A stretch of DNA of 64,000 nucleotides from Devosia limi DSM 17137 (GCF_900128975.1 NZ_FQVC01000003.1:1-64000); one strand, 5' to 3'. Positions 37,200-47,985 are shown, numbered from the stretch's first letter. Notes: generated by a model from the letters alone, not told the origin. Numbers and translations: made by a program.

Positions 37200-38675
37200 A
37201 TGACCACCAAGCTCTCCGCCGCCAACCTGCCCGAGATCACCACCGCGTCCGTTCCGGCCTATGGTCGAGGCGACCTCGCCGCGGGGATCCTGCATTTCGG
37301 CGTCGGCAATTTCCACCGCGCCCACCAGGCGGTCTATCTCGATGACCTCTTCGCCACCGGTGCGGATCGCGATTGGGCCCTGATCGGCGCCGGGGTGCGC
37401 GACGCCGACGAGGCCATGCGCCAGAAATTGCTGGCCCAGGACTGGTTGACCACCGTCGTCGAGCAGGAAGCCGGTGGCAGCAGCGCCCGCATTACCGGCG
37501 TGATGATCGACTATATCCGCCCCGGCGACAGCGCCGCCGTGATCGAGCGCCTCGCCGATCCCGCCATCCGCATCGTCTCGCTGACCATTACCGAGGGTGG
37601 CTATTACATCGATCCGGCCAGCCAGAAATTCGATCCGACCCATCCCGACATTGCCTATGACGCCGCCCATATGGATGCGCCCAGAACCGCGTTCGGGCTG
37701 ATCCTTGCCGGCCTGCTCCGCCGTCGCGCCGAGGGCACGCAGCCCTTCACGGTGATGAGCTGCGACAACATTCCGGGCAATGGCCACGTCACCCAGAACG
37801 CCGTCGCTGGCCTCGCGGCCCTGGTCGATCCGGCACTGGCCAAATGGGTCCGCACCAGTATCGCCTTCCCCAATGGCATGGTGGATCGCATCACCCCCGC
37901 CACCTCCGACCGCGAGCGCCAGCTGCTGGCTGAGCAATTCGGCATCGAGGACAATTGGCCGGTATTCTGCGAGAGCTTCCGCCAATGGGTGCTGGAGGAT
38001 AATTTCCCCGCCGGCCGCCCGGCACTCGAAACCGTCGGCGTGCAATTCGTCCGGGACGTGGCGCCCTACGAGCACATGAAGATCCGCATTCTCAATGGCG
38101 GCCACGCCACCATCGCCTATCCGGCCGGGCTGATGGACATCCATTTCGTCCACGAGGCCATGGAACATCCGCTGGTGCGTGCCTTCCTCGCCAAGGTCGA
38201 GCGCGACGAGATCATCCCGGTCGTGCCGCTGGTGCCCGATACCAATCTCGACGAGTATTTTGCCCTATGCGAACGCCGCTTCGCCAATCCCAAGATCGGC
38301 GACACCATTCGCCGCCTGGCACTGGATGGCTCCAATCGCCAGCCCAAATTCATCATCCCCTCGGCCGCCGACCGCCTTGCCGCCGGACAGTCCGTCGTCG
38401 GGCTGGCGCTGGTCTCCGCCCTCTGGTGCCGCTACTGCTTCGGCACAACCGATAGCGGCACCGTCATCGAACCCAATGATCCCAGCTGGGCCCGCCTCAC
38501 GGCCCAGTCCCAGCTTGCCAAAGATGATCCCAAAGCCTGGCTGGCCATGACCGATATCTATGGCGACCTCGCCCGCAACCACACCTTCGTCACCGCCTTC
38601 ACCCACGCCCTGACCTCGCTCTGGGCCATCGGCACCAAGGCAAGTCTGGAGCATTATCTGGAAGACCGGCTGTGA
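37200..38675 (+). CDS. mtlK: MtlK, mannitol 2-dehydrogenase (polyol dehydrogenase)
   Basis: A 491-residue long-chain dehydrogenase of the mannitol dehydrogenase family. It has the N-terminal nucleotide-binding region (GILHFGVGNFHRAHQAVYLDD), the family stretch VMSCDNIPGNGHV, and the catalytic pattern K-x4-N-x2-H in KIRILNGGH (K294, N299, H302). It oxidises D-mannitol to D-fructose with NAD and often accepts D-arabitol and sorbitol. It follows smoK after a family A repeat and feeds the kinase encoded further on. Confidence 0.9.
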   Translation: MTTKLSAANLPEITTASVPAYGRGDLAAGILHFGVGNFHRAHQAVYLDDLFATGADRDWALIGAGVRDADEAMRQKLLAQDWLTTVVEQEAGGSSARITGVMIDYIRPGDSAAVIERLADPAIRIVSLTITEGGYYIDPASQKFDPTHPDIAYDAAHMDAPRTAFGLILAGLLRRRAEGTQPFTVMSCDNIPGNGHVTQNAVAGLAALVDPALAKWVRTSIAFPNGMVDRITPATSDRERQLLAEQFGIEDNWPVFCESFRQWVLEDNFPAGRPALETVGVQFVRDVAPYEHMKIRILNGGHATIAYPAGLMDIHFVHEAMEHPLVRAFLAKVERDEIIPVVPLVPDTNLDEYFALCERRFANPKIGDTIRRLALDGSNRQPKFIIPSAADRLAAGQSVVGLALVSALWCRYCFGTTDSGTVIEPNDPSWARLTAQSQLAKDDPKAWLAMTDIYGDLARNHTFVTAFTHALTSLWAIGTKASLEHYLEDRL

Positions 38676-38711
38676 CATGCCCTGTCTCATCGACATAGTT
38701 CGTTTCGCTGC

Positions 38712-39398
38712 ATGACCAAGCCAGACCTCATTATCTTCGATTGCGATGGCGTGCTGGTGGATAGCGAGCCACTCGCCATGCGCGTGCTGATCGCCGCCAT
38801 TGCCATGCAGGGCATCGATATCGATCCGGCCGTTGCCTACCGCGATTATCTCGGCCGCTCGCTGCTCTCCATCTCGGCCAGCCTGCGCGACAGCCACGGC
38901 ATGCCGCTCGGTCCCCCGGCGCTGCAATCGATGCGCAATGACCTTTATGCACTCTATCGGCGGGAGCTGCGGCCGACGCCGAATATTGCCGAAACCCTGA
39001 CCGCCCTCGCCATTCCCTTCTGCGTTGCCTCCTCCAGCCAGCTGGAACGCATCCAGCTCAGTCTCGAATTGACCGGCCTGCGCCCCCATTTCGGCCGCCG
39101 CATCTTTTCGGCCAGCATGGTCGAACACGGCAAGCCGGCGCCCGACCTCTTCCTCTATGCCGCCCGCCATATGGGCGTAGCGCCCGAGCGCTGTCTGGTC
39201 ATCGAGGATAGCCCCGCCGGCATTCAGGCGGCCCGCGCCGCTGGCATGGCCGTGTTCGGCTATATCGGTGGCAGTCACATCGCGCCCAGTGGCCTGCGCC
39301 CTGTTATCCAGGCCCTGCAACCCAATGCCGTTTTCGACGATATGCAGGCCCTGCCCGATCTTGTAAGCTCGCTGCGAACCGACAAGAAGGCGCAGTAG
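38712..39398 (+). CDS. HAD-superfamily (beta-phosphoglucomutase-like) phosphatase
   Basis: The 228-residue protein has the HAD motifs: DCDGVLVDSEPL at the N-terminus (nucleophile Asp in FDCDGV), VASSSQ in motif II, GKPAPD with the motif III Lys, and VIEDSPAGIQAA as motif IV. The alpha-helical cap points to subfamily IA, which includes sugar phosphatases and phosphomutases. It begins 36 bases after mtlK and is followed 2 bases later by the kinase gene, so it belongs to the polyol operon. Its substrate is probably a sugar phosphate of that pathway. Confidence 0.82.
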   Translation: MTKPDLIIFDCDGVLVDSEPLAMRVLIAAIAMQGIDIDPAVAYRDYLGRSLLSISASLRDSHGMPLGPPALQSMRNDLYALYRRELRPTPNIAETLTALAIPFCVASSSQLERIQLSLELTGLRPHFGRRIFSASMVEHGKPAPDLFLYAARHMGVAPERCLVIEDSPAGIQAARAAGMAVFGYIGGSHIAPSGLRPVIQALQPNAVFDDMQALPDLVSSLRTDKKAQ

Positions 39399-39400
39399 CG

Positions 39401-40987
39401 TTGAAGCAAAGCCTGCTGGTGGCAGTGGATGTGGGCACGGGAAGCGCCCGGGCGGGCGTGATCACGACCGCGGGCGATCTGCTGGGTCGCGCCGAGCGCC
39501 CTATCGCCATGAACCGCACCGACGCCAATCATGCCGAGCATGACAGCGAACAGATTTGGGCCGCCGTCTGCGGCGCCGTGCGCGATGCCATGTCTGCCGC
39601 CTCGGCTCAGCCTGCCGATGTTGTCGGCATCGCCTTCGACGCCACCTGCTCGCTGGTGGTGCGCGACCGCGCCGGCGACCCGGTCACTGTCTCCACCAAT
39701 GGCAGCGACAATTGGGACACCATTGTCTGGCTCGACCATCGCGCCCTGGCCGAGGCCGGGGAATGCACCGCGACCGCCCATGAGGTGCTCAATTTCATCG
39801 GCGGCGTCATGTCGCCGGAAATGGAAGTGCCCAAGCTGATGTGGCTCAAGCGGCATATGCCAGCGAGCTGGAGCCGCGCCGGCATGATTTTCGATCTGGC
39901 CGATTTCCTGTCCTGGAAAGCCACGGGCTCGCAGGCGCGCAGCCAATCGACCCTCACCTGCAAATGGACCTATCTTGCCCATGCCGAGGCAGGCTGGCGT
40001 CCCGATTTCCTCGCCCAGGTCGGGCTGGCCGATATGCTTGAACGCGCCGCTCTGCCCGATGCAGCAAGCCCTGTCGGCACCGATCTCGGCCCGCTGACCT
40101 TTGCCGCCGCCGCCGATCTCGGCCTCACCACCGATTGCCGCGTCGGCGCCGGATTGATCGATGCCCATGCGGGAGCGTTGGGTGTGCTCGGCGCCTTCAC
40201 CCGCGAAGTCGATACCATCGACCGCCACCTGGCGCTGATCGCCGGCACCTCCAGCTGCGTCATGGCGCTCTCGGCTGAAGCGCGCCCGACCAATGGCGTC
40301 TGGGGCCCCTATTTCGGCGCCGTGCTGCCCGGCGTCTGGCTCAATGAGGGCGGGCAATCGGCCACCGGCGCACTGCTCGATCACATCATCCGCTGGCATG
40401 GCGCCGGCGGCGAACCCGACGCTGCCATGCATCGCCGCATTGCCGAGCGCGTCATGGAACTGCGCCGCCACGAGGGTCTCGCCCTCGCCAATCGCCTGCA
40501 TGTCCTGCCCGATTTTCACGGCAATCGCTCGCCGCTGGCCGATCCGCAGGCGCTGGGCGTCATTTCCGGGCTCACGCTCGATAGCGATTTCGACAGCCTC
40601 TGCCGGCTCTATTGGCGGGCCGCCGTCGCCATCGCGCTCGGCGTTCGCCACATCCTCGAAACCTTTAACACCCGCGGTTACGCCATCGATACGCTGCACG
40701 TCACCGGTGGTCACACCAAGAACCCGCTGCTGATGGAACTCTATGCCGACGCCACCGGCTGCACCGTAGTCGAGCCCGCCGCCAAGGATGCGACACTGCT
40801 CGGCATGGCCATGGTCGCCGCCACCGCCGCCGGGCTTTATCCCAGCCTCGACCAGGCCTGCGCCGCCATGCAGCAAGGCGGCTGCGCCCATGCCCCCAAC
40901 GCCGCCGCCCGCCCCCAATTCGACAAGGACTACGCGATATTCCTCGAGATGCACCGCCAACGCCAGGTGATTGAGGCGATGGCTTGA
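39401..40987 (+). CDS. FGGY-family carbohydrate kinase, probable D-ribulokinase type
   Basis: A 528-residue sugar kinase with the two-domain FGGY fold: DVGTGSARAGV at the N-terminus, DATCSLVVRD, ATGSQARSQSTLTCKW, the second-domain IAGTSSCVMALS and the late VTGGHTKNPLLMELYADATG. The TCSLV motif is reported in ribulokinase-like members, in contrast to XylB xylulokinases usual in smo clusters. The start is a TTG at 39401, 2 bases after the HAD stop, with GAAGG upstream. It phosphorylates the ketose made by MtlK or by an enzyme encoded elsewhere; the exact sugar is inferred. Confidence 0.82.
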   Translation: MKQSLLVAVDVGTGSARAGVITTAGDLLGRAERPIAMNRTDANHAEHDSEQIWAAVCGAVRDAMSAASAQPADVVGIAFDATCSLVVRDRAGDPVTVSTNGSDNWDTIVWLDHRALAEAGECTATAHEVLNFIGGVMSPEMEVPKLMWLKRHMPASWSRAGMIFDLADFLSWKATGSQARSQSTLTCKWTYLAHAEAGWRPDFLAQVGLADMLERAALPDAASPVGTDLGPLTFAAAADLGLTTDCRVGAGLIDAHAGALGVLGAFTREVDTIDRHLALIAGTSSCVMALSAEARPTNGVWGPYFGAVLPGVWLNEGGQSATGALLDHIIRWHGAGGEPDAAMHRRIAERVMELRRHEGLALANRLHVLPDFHGNRSPLADPQALGVISGLTLDSDFDSLCRLYWRAAVAIALGVRHILETFNTRGYAIDTLHVTGGHTKNPLLMELYADATGCTVVEPAAKDATLLGMAMVAATAAGLYPSLDQACAAMQQGGCAHAPNAAARPQFDKDYAIFLEMHRQRQVIEAMA

Positions 40988-41021
40988 GACGGTGCCTCAA
41001 GGCCCGGCCACGCAAGCGGTG

Positions 41022-41051
41022 CCATCCCGGCGAGAGCCGGGATGGCACCGC
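41022..41051. repeat. Single family B hairpin after the polyol operon
   Basis: GCCATCCCGGCGAGAGCCGGGATGGC forms a perfect 11-base stem (GCCATCCCGGC / GCCGGGATGGC) just past the kinase gene and may serve as the 3' end of the polyol transcript. Confidence 0.6.
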
Positions 41052-41200
41052 GTGCGTTGAAAACCTGGGTGACACCCCACCCCATAGCAGCAGCGCCCCC
41101 AGCATTGCACCGAACCTGCCTAGCGGCGTCACCCAATCCCCGCTAAGCTCCTCTTTGGGAAGTCATAATTCGTGGCACTTGAAGCGAGCGACGCGTAAGC

Positions 41201-44200
41201 ATGTCGATCAAAGCCGCCGTCTACCATCTGACTCACTATAAATACGACCGTCCGGTCGTTCTGCAGCCTCAGATCATCCGGCTTCAGCCGGCGCCTCACT
41301 CCAAGACCAAGGTGCTGAGCTATTCGCTGCGGGTGTCGCCGGGCAATCACTTCGTCAATGTGCAGCAGGACCCCTACGGCAATTTCCTGACGCGCTTCGT
41401 CTTTCCCGAGCCGGTTTCCGAGCTCAAGATCGAAGTCGATCTGGTTGCCGATATGACGGTCTATAATCCGTTCGATTTCTTCGTCGAAGAGTCGGCCGAG
41501 ATTTGGCCGTTCCAATATCCCGAGGATATCCGCAGGGATCTCTCCATCTATATGCAGCCCGAGCCGGCCGGCCCGCTGCTGGGCCAGTTCCTTGCCAATA
41601 TCGACCGCACTTCGATGAACACGGTCAATTTCGTCACCGGCCTCAATGCCTCGCTGCAGCAGCACATCGCCTATATCGTGCGCATGGAAACCGGCGTCTG
41701 GTCGCCCGAGGAAACCCTGGGCAATCGCCGCGGCAGCTGCCGGGATTCCAGCTGGCTGCTGGTCCAGCTGCTGCGCCATCTCGGCCTCGCCGCCCGCTTC
41801 GTGTCCGGCTACCTGATTCAGCTCAAGCCCGACCTGGTCGCGCTCGATGGCCCGGCCGGCACCGATCATGATTTCACCGACCTGCACGCCTGGTGCGAGG
41901 TCTACCTGCCCGGCGCCGGCTGGGTCGGCCTCGATCCCACTTCGGGCCTGCTCACAGGCGAAAGCCATGTGCCGCTGGCCGCCACCCCGCATTATCGCAA
42001 TGCCGCGCCGATCTCGGGCTTTGCCTCCTATGCCGAAGTCGATTTCGCCTTCGACATGCGCGTCGACCGCGTTGCCGAACATCCGCGTATCACCAAGCCC
42101 TTTTCCGACGCCGCCTGGGACGAACTCAACGCACTGGGCAAGCAGGTCGATAGCGTCCTCGCCGCCAATGACGTCCGTCTCACCATGGGCGGGGAGCCGA
42201 CCTTCGTCTCCGTCGATGATTTCGAGGCCGATGAGTGGAATACCGGCGCTGTCGGCCCCACCAAGCGCGCGCTGGCCGATGACCTGATCCGGCGCCTGCG
42301 CACCCGTTTCGCGCCCGCCGGTCTCCTGCATTACGGCCAGGGCAAGTGGTATCCCGGCGAAACCCTGCCGCGCTGGACCTTCTCGCTCTATTGGCGCGTC
42401 GACGGCAAACCGGTCTGGCAGGACGAGGCGCTGGTGGCCCGCGAAGGGGTCGAAACATCAGCAACCCACCACGATGCCCGCAAATTCCTCGAGGCCTTTG
42501 CCCGCAATCTCGGCCTCACCGGCGACACCATCGACGAGGCCTATGAGGACCCCGGCGAATGGCTGCTCAAGGAGGCCAATCTGCCGGTCAATGTCGACCC
42601 GGCCAATTCCGAGCTGGCTGATCCCGAAGCCCGCTCCCGCATCGCCAAGGTGTTCGAGCGCGGGCTGACCAATCCCACTGGCTATGTGCTGCCGGTGCAG
42701 CGCTGGAACGCCGCCGCCTCCAGCCCGTGGCTGACCGAGAAGTGGAAGACCCGCCGCGGCAAGCTGTTCCTCGCCCCCGGCGACAGCCCGGCAGGCTATC
42801 GCCTGCCGCTGTCCGCGCTCAAGCATATCGCGCCCACATCCTATCCCCATGTGGTGGCGCAGGACCCCGGTGCGCCGCGCGGCGTGCTGCCCGATCCCGC
42901 TGATATGCTGGCCCCGCGCCAGCTGGGACTTCAGGCCGATCCCCGCGCTCAGGCCCAAGCCGATTTCACCGCCGCGACCGAACAGCAGGAGCGGATCGAG
43001 CAGGAAATCAGCGAAATCGAAGGCGAGGTGCGCACTGCCGTCACCGCTGAAATCCGCGATCATCGCCTCTGCGTCTTCCTGCCGCCGGTCGAAAAACTCG
43101 AGGACTATCTCGAACTGATCAGCGCCGTGGAAGCCGCCGCCCGAACCATCGGCCAGCCGGTGCATCTGGAAGGCTATGCGCCGCCACACGATCCGCGCCT
43201 CAATGTCATTCGCGTTGCCCCCGATCCCGGCGTCATCGAGGTCAATATCCATCCCGCCTCCAGCTGGGATGATTGCGTCGCCACCACGTCAGCCATCTAC
43301 GAAGAGGCCCGCCAGTCCCGGCTCGGTGCCGATAAATTCATGATCGATGGCCGCCATACCGGCACCGGCGGCGGCAATCACGTCGTGGTCGGCGGCGCGA
43401 CCCCGCATGACAGCCCGTTCCTGCGCCGGCCCGATCTGCTGAAATCGCTGGTGCTGCATTGGCAGCGTCATCCGGCGATGAGCTATCTGTTTTCCGGCCT
43501 GTTCATCGGCCCCACCAGCCAGGCACCGCGTTTTGATGAGGCGCGTCATGACAGCCTCTACGAACTCGAAATCGCCATGGCGCAGGTGCCCCATCCGCAA
43601 TCGGGGGAGCCGGCGCCGCTGCCCTGGCTGGTCGATCGGCTGTTCCGCAACCTCCTGGCTGACGTCACCGGCAATACCCATCGCTCCGAGATCTGCATCG
43701 ACAAGCTGTTCTCGCCCGATGGCCCGACCGGACGGCTCGGCCTCGTTGAATTCCGGGGCTTTGAAATGCCGCCCAATGCCCGCATGTCGCTGGCCCAGCA
43801 GGTGCTGATCCGGGCGCTGATTGCCCGCTATTGGGCAAACCCCGCCGATGGCAGCTTTGTGCGCTGGGGCACCACGCTGCATGACCGTTTCATGCTGCCC
43901 CATTATGTCTGGGCCGATTTCCTCGACGTACTGGCCGATCTCGACCGCCACGGTTTCAAACTCGATCCGGCCTGGTTCGCCGCCCAGCTCGAATTCCGCT
44001 TCCCGTTCTGCGGCGAGATTGAATATGAGGGCGTCAAGCTCGAACTGCGCCAGGCGCTGGAACCCTGGCACGTCATGGGCGAACAGGGCGCCATCGGCGG
44101 CACCGTGCGCTTCGTTGACTCGTCGGTCGAGCGCCTGCAGGTCAAGCTCGACGGCATCAATCCCGAGCGCTATGCCGTCACCTGCAACCAGCGCCCCGTG

Positions 44201-44551
44201 CCGCTCCGGCAAACCGATACCGCCGGCACCGCCATTGCCGGCGTGCGCTTCAAGGCGTGGCAGCCCGCCTCGGGCCTGCATCCCGCTTTGCCGGTCAATA
44301 CGCCGCTGGTATTCGACATCTATGACAAGTGGAGCCAGCGCCCGATTGGCGGCTGCGTCTATCACGTCGCCCATCCGGGCGGGCGCAGCTACGATACCTT
44401 CCCGGTCAATGGCAACGAGGCCGAGGCCCGCCGCCTCGCCCGCTTCGTACCGCAGAATTACACCGGTGGCGGCTTTGTGCTCCGCGACGAAAGACCCGCG
44501 GACGAATTCCCGCTAACGCTTGACCTGCGGCGTCCGGCGCGGTTCACGTAG
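41201..44551 (+). CDS. Transglutaminase-like / DUF2126 large protein
   Basis: The 1116-residue protein opens with the bacterial transglutaminase N-terminal domain (residues 1-90) and a transglutaminase core with Cys in [12 protein letters not shown] (near 180), His in DLHAWCEVY (near 228) and Asp in GLDPTSG. The rest, about 300-1116, is DUF2126, with motifs [26 protein letters not shown] and [16 protein letters not shown]. No signal peptide is seen, so it is cytosolic. It is the first of three genes that are conserved together in many bacteria and were predicted from context to modify or ligate peptides; no reaction is proven. The next gene starts 4 bases after its stop. Confidence 0.85.
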   Translation: MSIKAAVYHLTHYKYDRPVVLQPQIIRLQPAPHSKTKVLSYSLRVSPGNHFVNVQQDPYGNFLTRFVFPEPVSELKIEVDLVADMTVYNPFDFFVEESAEIWPFQYPEDIRRDLSIYMQPEPAGPLLGQFLANIDRTSMNTVNFVTGLNASLQQHIAYIVRMETGVWSPEETLGNRRGSCRDSSWLLVQLLRHLGLAARFVSGYLIQLKPDLVALDGPAGTDHDFTDLHAWCEVYLPGAGWVGLDPTSGLLTGESHVPLAATPHYRNAAPISGFASYAEVDFAFDMRVDRVAEHPRITKPFSDAAWDELNALGKQVDSVLAANDVRLTMGGEPTFVSVDDFEADEWNTGAVGPTKRALADDLIRRLRTRFAPAGLLHYGQGKWYPGETLPRWTFSLYWRVDGKPVWQDEALVAREGVETSATHHDARKFLEAFARNLGLTGDTIDEAYEDPGEWLLKEANLPVNVDPANSELADPEARSRIAKVFERGLTNPTGYVLPVQRWNAAASSPWLTEKWKTRRGKLFLAPGDSPAGYRLPLSALKHIAPTSYPHVVAQDPGAPRGVLPDPADMLAPRQLGLQADPRAQAQADFTAATEQQERIEQEISEIEGEVRTAVTAEIRDHRLCVFLPPVEKLEDYLELISAVEAAARTIGQPVHLEGYAPPHDPRLNVIRVAPDPGVIEVNIHPASSWDDCVATTSAIYEEARQSRLGADKFMIDGRHTGTGGGNHVVVGGATPHDSPFLRRPDLLKSLVLHWQRHPAMSYLFSGLFIGPTSQAPRFDEARHDSLYELEIAMAQVPHPQSGEPAPLPWLVDRLFRNLLADVTGNTHRSEICIDKLFSPDGPTGRLGLVEFRGFEMPPNARMSLAQQVLIRALIARYWANPADGSFVRWGTTLHDRFMLPHYVWADFLDVLADLDRHGFKLDPAWFAAQLEFRFPFCGEIEYEGVKLELRQALEPWHVMGEQGAIGGTVRFVDSSVERLQVKLDGINPERYAVTCNQRPVPLRQTDTAGTAIAGVRFKAWQPASGLHPALPVNTPLVFDIYDKWSQRPIGGCVYHVAHPGGRSYDTFPVNGNEAEARRLARFVPQNYTGGGFVLRDERPADEFPLTLDLRRPARFT

Positions 44552-44555
44552 CGCC

Positions 44556-46967
44556 ATGACCACCCGCAGCCAGCAGACCCGCGGCAAGCCCCCCTTCGGC
44601 CCCAGCATTATTGCTGATTACCAGCTGAAGCCCGGCGTGCCCGACGAAATGATCGACCCAGACGGCAAGATTCGGCCGGGCTGGGCGGCGCTGATGGCTG
44701 CCTTCGATGCGCTTGGCCCCACCGAGCTCAGCGCCCGCTTTGAACGCGCCGATCAATATCTGCGCGATGCCGGGGTGTTCTATCGCAAATATGACGGCGC
44801 TGCCGGCAAGGAACGCGCCTGGCCGCTGGCCCATATTCCGCTGCTCATCGGCGAGGATGAATGGACCCGCATCAGCGAGGGCCTGGTGCAGCGCGCCGAA
44901 CTGCTCGAGCAGATCGTCGATGACGTCTATGGCGACAATACCCTGGTCAGCCGCGGCCTGCTGCCGCCCGAACTGGTCGCCCGCAATGCCGAATTCCTGC
45001 GCCCCCTGGTCGGGGTCCCGCCAGCCAGCGGCCATTACCTGCATTTCTGCGCCTTCGAGCTGGGCCGCGGCCCCGATGGGGCCTGGTGGGTGCTGGGCGA
45101 TCGCACGCAGGCGCCCTCCGGCGCCGGCTTCGCCTTGGAAAACCGCGTCGCCACCACCCGGGCGCTGTCGGAAATCTATGCCGATCTCAATATCGAGCGG
45201 CTGGCGGGCTTTTTCCGCGGCTTCCGCGATCACCTCTTCGCGCTGGGCAAGCGCGACGGCGGCGGCGTCGGTATCCTCACGCCCGGCCAGCTCAACGAAA
45301 CCTATTTCGAACACGCCTATATCGCCCGTTATCTCGGGCTGATGCTGCTCGAAGGCGATGACATGGTCATCGAGGGCGATCAGGTCATGGTGCGCACCGT
45401 GGCCGGCCTCAAGCCGGTCAGCGTGCTCTGGCGCCGCATGGACGCCTCCTTCGTCGACCCGCTCGAACTGCGCTATGACAGCCGCATCGGCACCCCAGGC
45501 ATGGTCGAGGCGCTGCGCCATGGCTCGATCTCGATGATCAATGCCATGGGCACCGGCATACTCGAAACCCGCGCCCTCGCCGCCTTCATGCCCGCCCTCT
45601 CCAAGGCCCTGCTGGGCGCGCCGCTCAAGCTGCCCGCAATCGCCACCTGGTGGTGCGGACAGGAAAAGGAGCGCAACCACGTCATCGCCAATTTCGACAG
45701 GCTGATGATCGGCCCGGCCTTCGCCACCACCCTGCCCTTTGACGATGTCCGCGGCACCGCCTTGGGCTCATCGATGACACCAGAGCAGAAGGCCCAGCTG
45801 ATCGAGCGCATTCGCAGCAATGGCGCCGATTATGTCGGCCAGGAACAGGTGCAGCTGTCGACTGCCCCCGTCTATGTCGATGGCAAGCTGCAGCCGCGCC
45901 CGATTACCCTGCGAGTCTATGCGGCACGCACCGAGGCCGGCTGGACCATCATGCCCGGCGGCTTCGCCCGCGTCGGCTCCACCGAGGACACCAGTGCCAT
46001 TGCGATGCAGCATGGTGGCCAGGCCGCCGACGTCTGGGTGGTCTCATCCAAGCCGGTCGAGCGCGTCTCGCTGCTCCCCCAGGATGGCCAGAAGCTGGTG
46101 CGCAATTCGCCCGGCAGTCTGCCCAGCCGCGCCGCCGACAACCTGATCTGGCTGGGCCGCTATGCCGAGCGCTGCGAAGCGACGGTGCGCATCTTGCGCG
46201 CCTACAATGCCCGCCTTGCCGAGCTCAGCAAGCCCGACCTGCCCATTCTTACCCATACCCGAACCTTCCTCGAAAGCATCGACGTCGATGCCACCGAGCC
46301 GATGCCGCAGGGCCTCTTGTCGAGTATCGACAGCGCCGTGCACAGCGCCGGGCAGATCCGCGACCGCTTCTCTCCCGATGGCTGGCTGGCGCTCAACGAT
46401 CTGCAGAAAACCGCGCAGCGCTTCGCCGTCATCATCGATTCTGGCGATGACGCTACCCGTGCCATGACGGTGCTGCTGCGCAAGCTGGCGGGCTTCTCCG
46501 GCCTCGTGCATGAGAACATGTACCGCTTTGCCGGCTGGCGCTTCCTCGAACTCGGCCGCCGTCTTGAACGCGCCATCCAGATCGCGCGCATCACGGCCTG
46601 GCTGACCGATAAGGACGCCCCCGAAGGCTCGCTCGAAATGCTGCTGGAGATCGGCGACAGCGTCATGTCGCATCGCCGTCGCTATTCGGTCAGCGCCGGC
46701 CCCCAGAGCGCCATTGATCTGCTGACCCTCGATCCGCTCAATCCGCGTTCGGTGCTGTTCCAGCTGACCGAATTGCGCGCCCAGATCGAAATCCTGCCCG
46801 GCGGTGTCGATGACGGGCAACTTTCCCCGGCGGCCAAGGCGGCGCTGCAATTGCACACCGATCTGGTCATCGCCGAACCCGAAGACATGACGCCTGAGCG
46901 CCTCGACAAGCTAGCCGCCGATATAGGCCTGCTGTCCCGCCTCGTGGCCTCCGCCTATTTTGTCTAG
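44556..46967 (+). CDS. Circularly permuted ATP-grasp protein fused to an alpha-E domain
   Basis: This 803-residue protein joins two domains that are separate in many genomes: a circularly permuted ATP-grasp ligase domain (about 30-480, with GVGILTPGQLNETYFEHAYIARYLG, LLEGDDMVIEGDQV and LRVYAARTEAGWTIMPGGFARVG) and a helical alpha-E domain (about 510-800, with RAADNLIWLGRYAERCEATVRILRAY). ATP-grasp enzymes form amide bonds through acyl phosphates. The flanking transglutaminases suggest that the products are peptides. I start at the ATG 44556, 4 bases after the previous stop; a longer frame overlaps that gene. Confidence 0.85.
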   Translation: MTTRSQQTRGKPPFGPSIIADYQLKPGVPDEMIDPDGKIRPGWAALMAAFDALGPTELSARFERADQYLRDAGVFYRKYDGAAGKERAWPLAHIPLLIGEDEWTRISEGLVQRAELLEQIVDDVYGDNTLVSRGLLPPELVARNAEFLRPLVGVPPASGHYLHFCAFELGRGPDGAWWVLGDRTQAPSGAGFALENRVATTRALSEIYADLNIERLAGFFRGFRDHLFALGKRDGGGVGILTPGQLNETYFEHAYIARYLGLMLLEGDDMVIEGDQVMVRTVAGLKPVSVLWRRMDASFVDPLELRYDSRIGTPGMVEALRHGSISMINAMGTGILETRALAAFMPALSKALLGAPLKLPAIATWWCGQEKERNHVIANFDRLMIGPAFATTLPFDDVRGTALGSSMTPEQKAQLIERIRSNGADYVGQEQVQLSTAPVYVDGKLQPRPITLRVYAARTEAGWTIMPGGFARVGSTEDTSAIAMQHGGQAADVWVVSSKPVERVSLLPQDGQKLVRNSPGSLPSRAADNLIWLGRYAERCEATVRILRAYNARLAELSKPDLPILTHTRTFLESIDVDATEPMPQGLLSSIDSAVHSAGQIRDRFSPDGWLALNDLQKTAQRFAVIIDSGDDATRAMTVLLRKLAGFSGLVHENMYRFAGWRFLELGRRLERAIQIARITAWLTDKDAPEGSLEMLLEIGDSVMSHRRRYSVSAGPQSAIDLLTLDPLNPRSVLFQLTELRAQIEILPGGVDDGQLSPAAKAALQLHTDLVIAEPEDMTPERLDKLAADIGLLSRLVASAYFV

Positions 46968-46971
46968 CGCC

Positions 46972-47850
46972 ATGCTCTACGATGTCCGCCTCGCCCTCAA
47001 ATACGAATATGAAGCGCCGGTGCAGGGCGGCCGTCACCTGATCCGCGTCGCGCCGGTCTCGATTGCCGGGGTGCAGCGCGTCATTGCTGCCGGGCTGTCT
47101 TTCGATCCCACGCCGCAGCGCAAGAGCACGTTCACCGATTTCTTCGGCAATTCGGTCACCACTATTTCCTATCATGCGCCCCATGATCACCTGACCATCC
47201 GCCTGACCGCCCGCGTGCAGGTCGAAGACACCCAGCCGCCCGCCGACCTGTCGCCGAACCGCATGGCCCTGCGACAGGAAATCGCCCGCACCTGGTCGGT
47301 GGCACCCGATAGCCCGCACCATTTTCTGGCCGCTTCGCCGCGCGCGCCGCTGATCGCGGAAATCTCCGCCTATGCCGAGACCGCCGCCACCGGCACCGTC
47401 TCTGTGCAAGCCGCCGCCATGGCGCTCTGCCTCGCCATCCACCGCGACTTCACCTATGACCCACGCGCCACCGATGTCGAAACCAAGCCCGACGAAGCCT
47501 TCGCCCTGCGCAAGGGCGTCTGCCAGGACTTTGCCCATGTGATGATTGCGGGCCTGCGCGGCCTCGGCATTCCCGCCGGCTATGTCTCGGGGTTTCTCCG
47601 CACCATCCCGCCCGCCGGCAAACCGCGACTGGAAGGCGCCGATGCCATGCATGCCTGGGTGCGCGTCTGGTGCGGCCAGCATACCGGCTGGATCGAGTTC
47701 GACCCGACCAATGCGATGATCGCCGGACCCGATCACATCGCCATCGGCCACGGCCGCGACTACGCCGATATTTCCCCGATCATCGGCGTGCTGCGCACCC
47801 ATGGCTCACACGAGACCACCCAGTCCGTCGACGTCATCCGCGTCGAATAG
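46972..47850 (+). CDS. Transglutaminase-like cysteine protease-fold protein
   Basis: A 292-residue cytosolic protein with the N-terminal beta domain (LYDVRLALKYEYEAPVQGGRH) and a transglutaminase core carrying Cys in RKGVCQDFAHVM, His in DAMHAWVRVW and Asp in IEFDPTNAM. These form the usual Cys-His-Asp triad. It is the third gene of the cluster and follows the ATP-grasp gene by 4 bases. Prokaryotic members mostly act as peptidases or amidases rather than true protein cross-linkers. No proteasome-like Anbu gene, seen next to this trio in some genomes, follows here. Confidence 0.86.
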   Translation: MLYDVRLALKYEYEAPVQGGRHLIRVAPVSIAGVQRVIAAGLSFDPTPQRKSTFTDFFGNSVTTISYHAPHDHLTIRLTARVQVEDTQPPADLSPNRMALRQEIARTWSVAPDSPHHFLAASPRAPLIAEISAYAETAATGTVSVQAAAMALCLAIHRDFTYDPRATDVETKPDEAFALRKGVCQDFAHVMIAGLRGLGIPAGYVSGFLRTIPPAGKPRLEGADAMHAWVRVWCGQHTGWIEFDPTNAMIAGPDHIAIGHGRDYADISPIIGVLRTHGSHETTQSVDVIRVE

Positions 47851-47985
47851 GGCCACCCGGCCGCAACCCATCGGCCTGCGTCCCCTTCTCCTTGAGGGGA
47901 GTGGCCAGGGGGCTGCGGCTTCAACCCGCGCGACCCCACCACTCGAGCATCTGCCAACTCAATAAAATCCACGCAACTGGTCGAT

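Noticed and set aside
39275..40960. A 561-codon open frame on the minus strand
   Set aside because: It lies entirely opposite the FGGY kinase gene, has Gly/Ala-rich low-information sequence, and shows no known domain. It is a shadow of GC-rich codon use.
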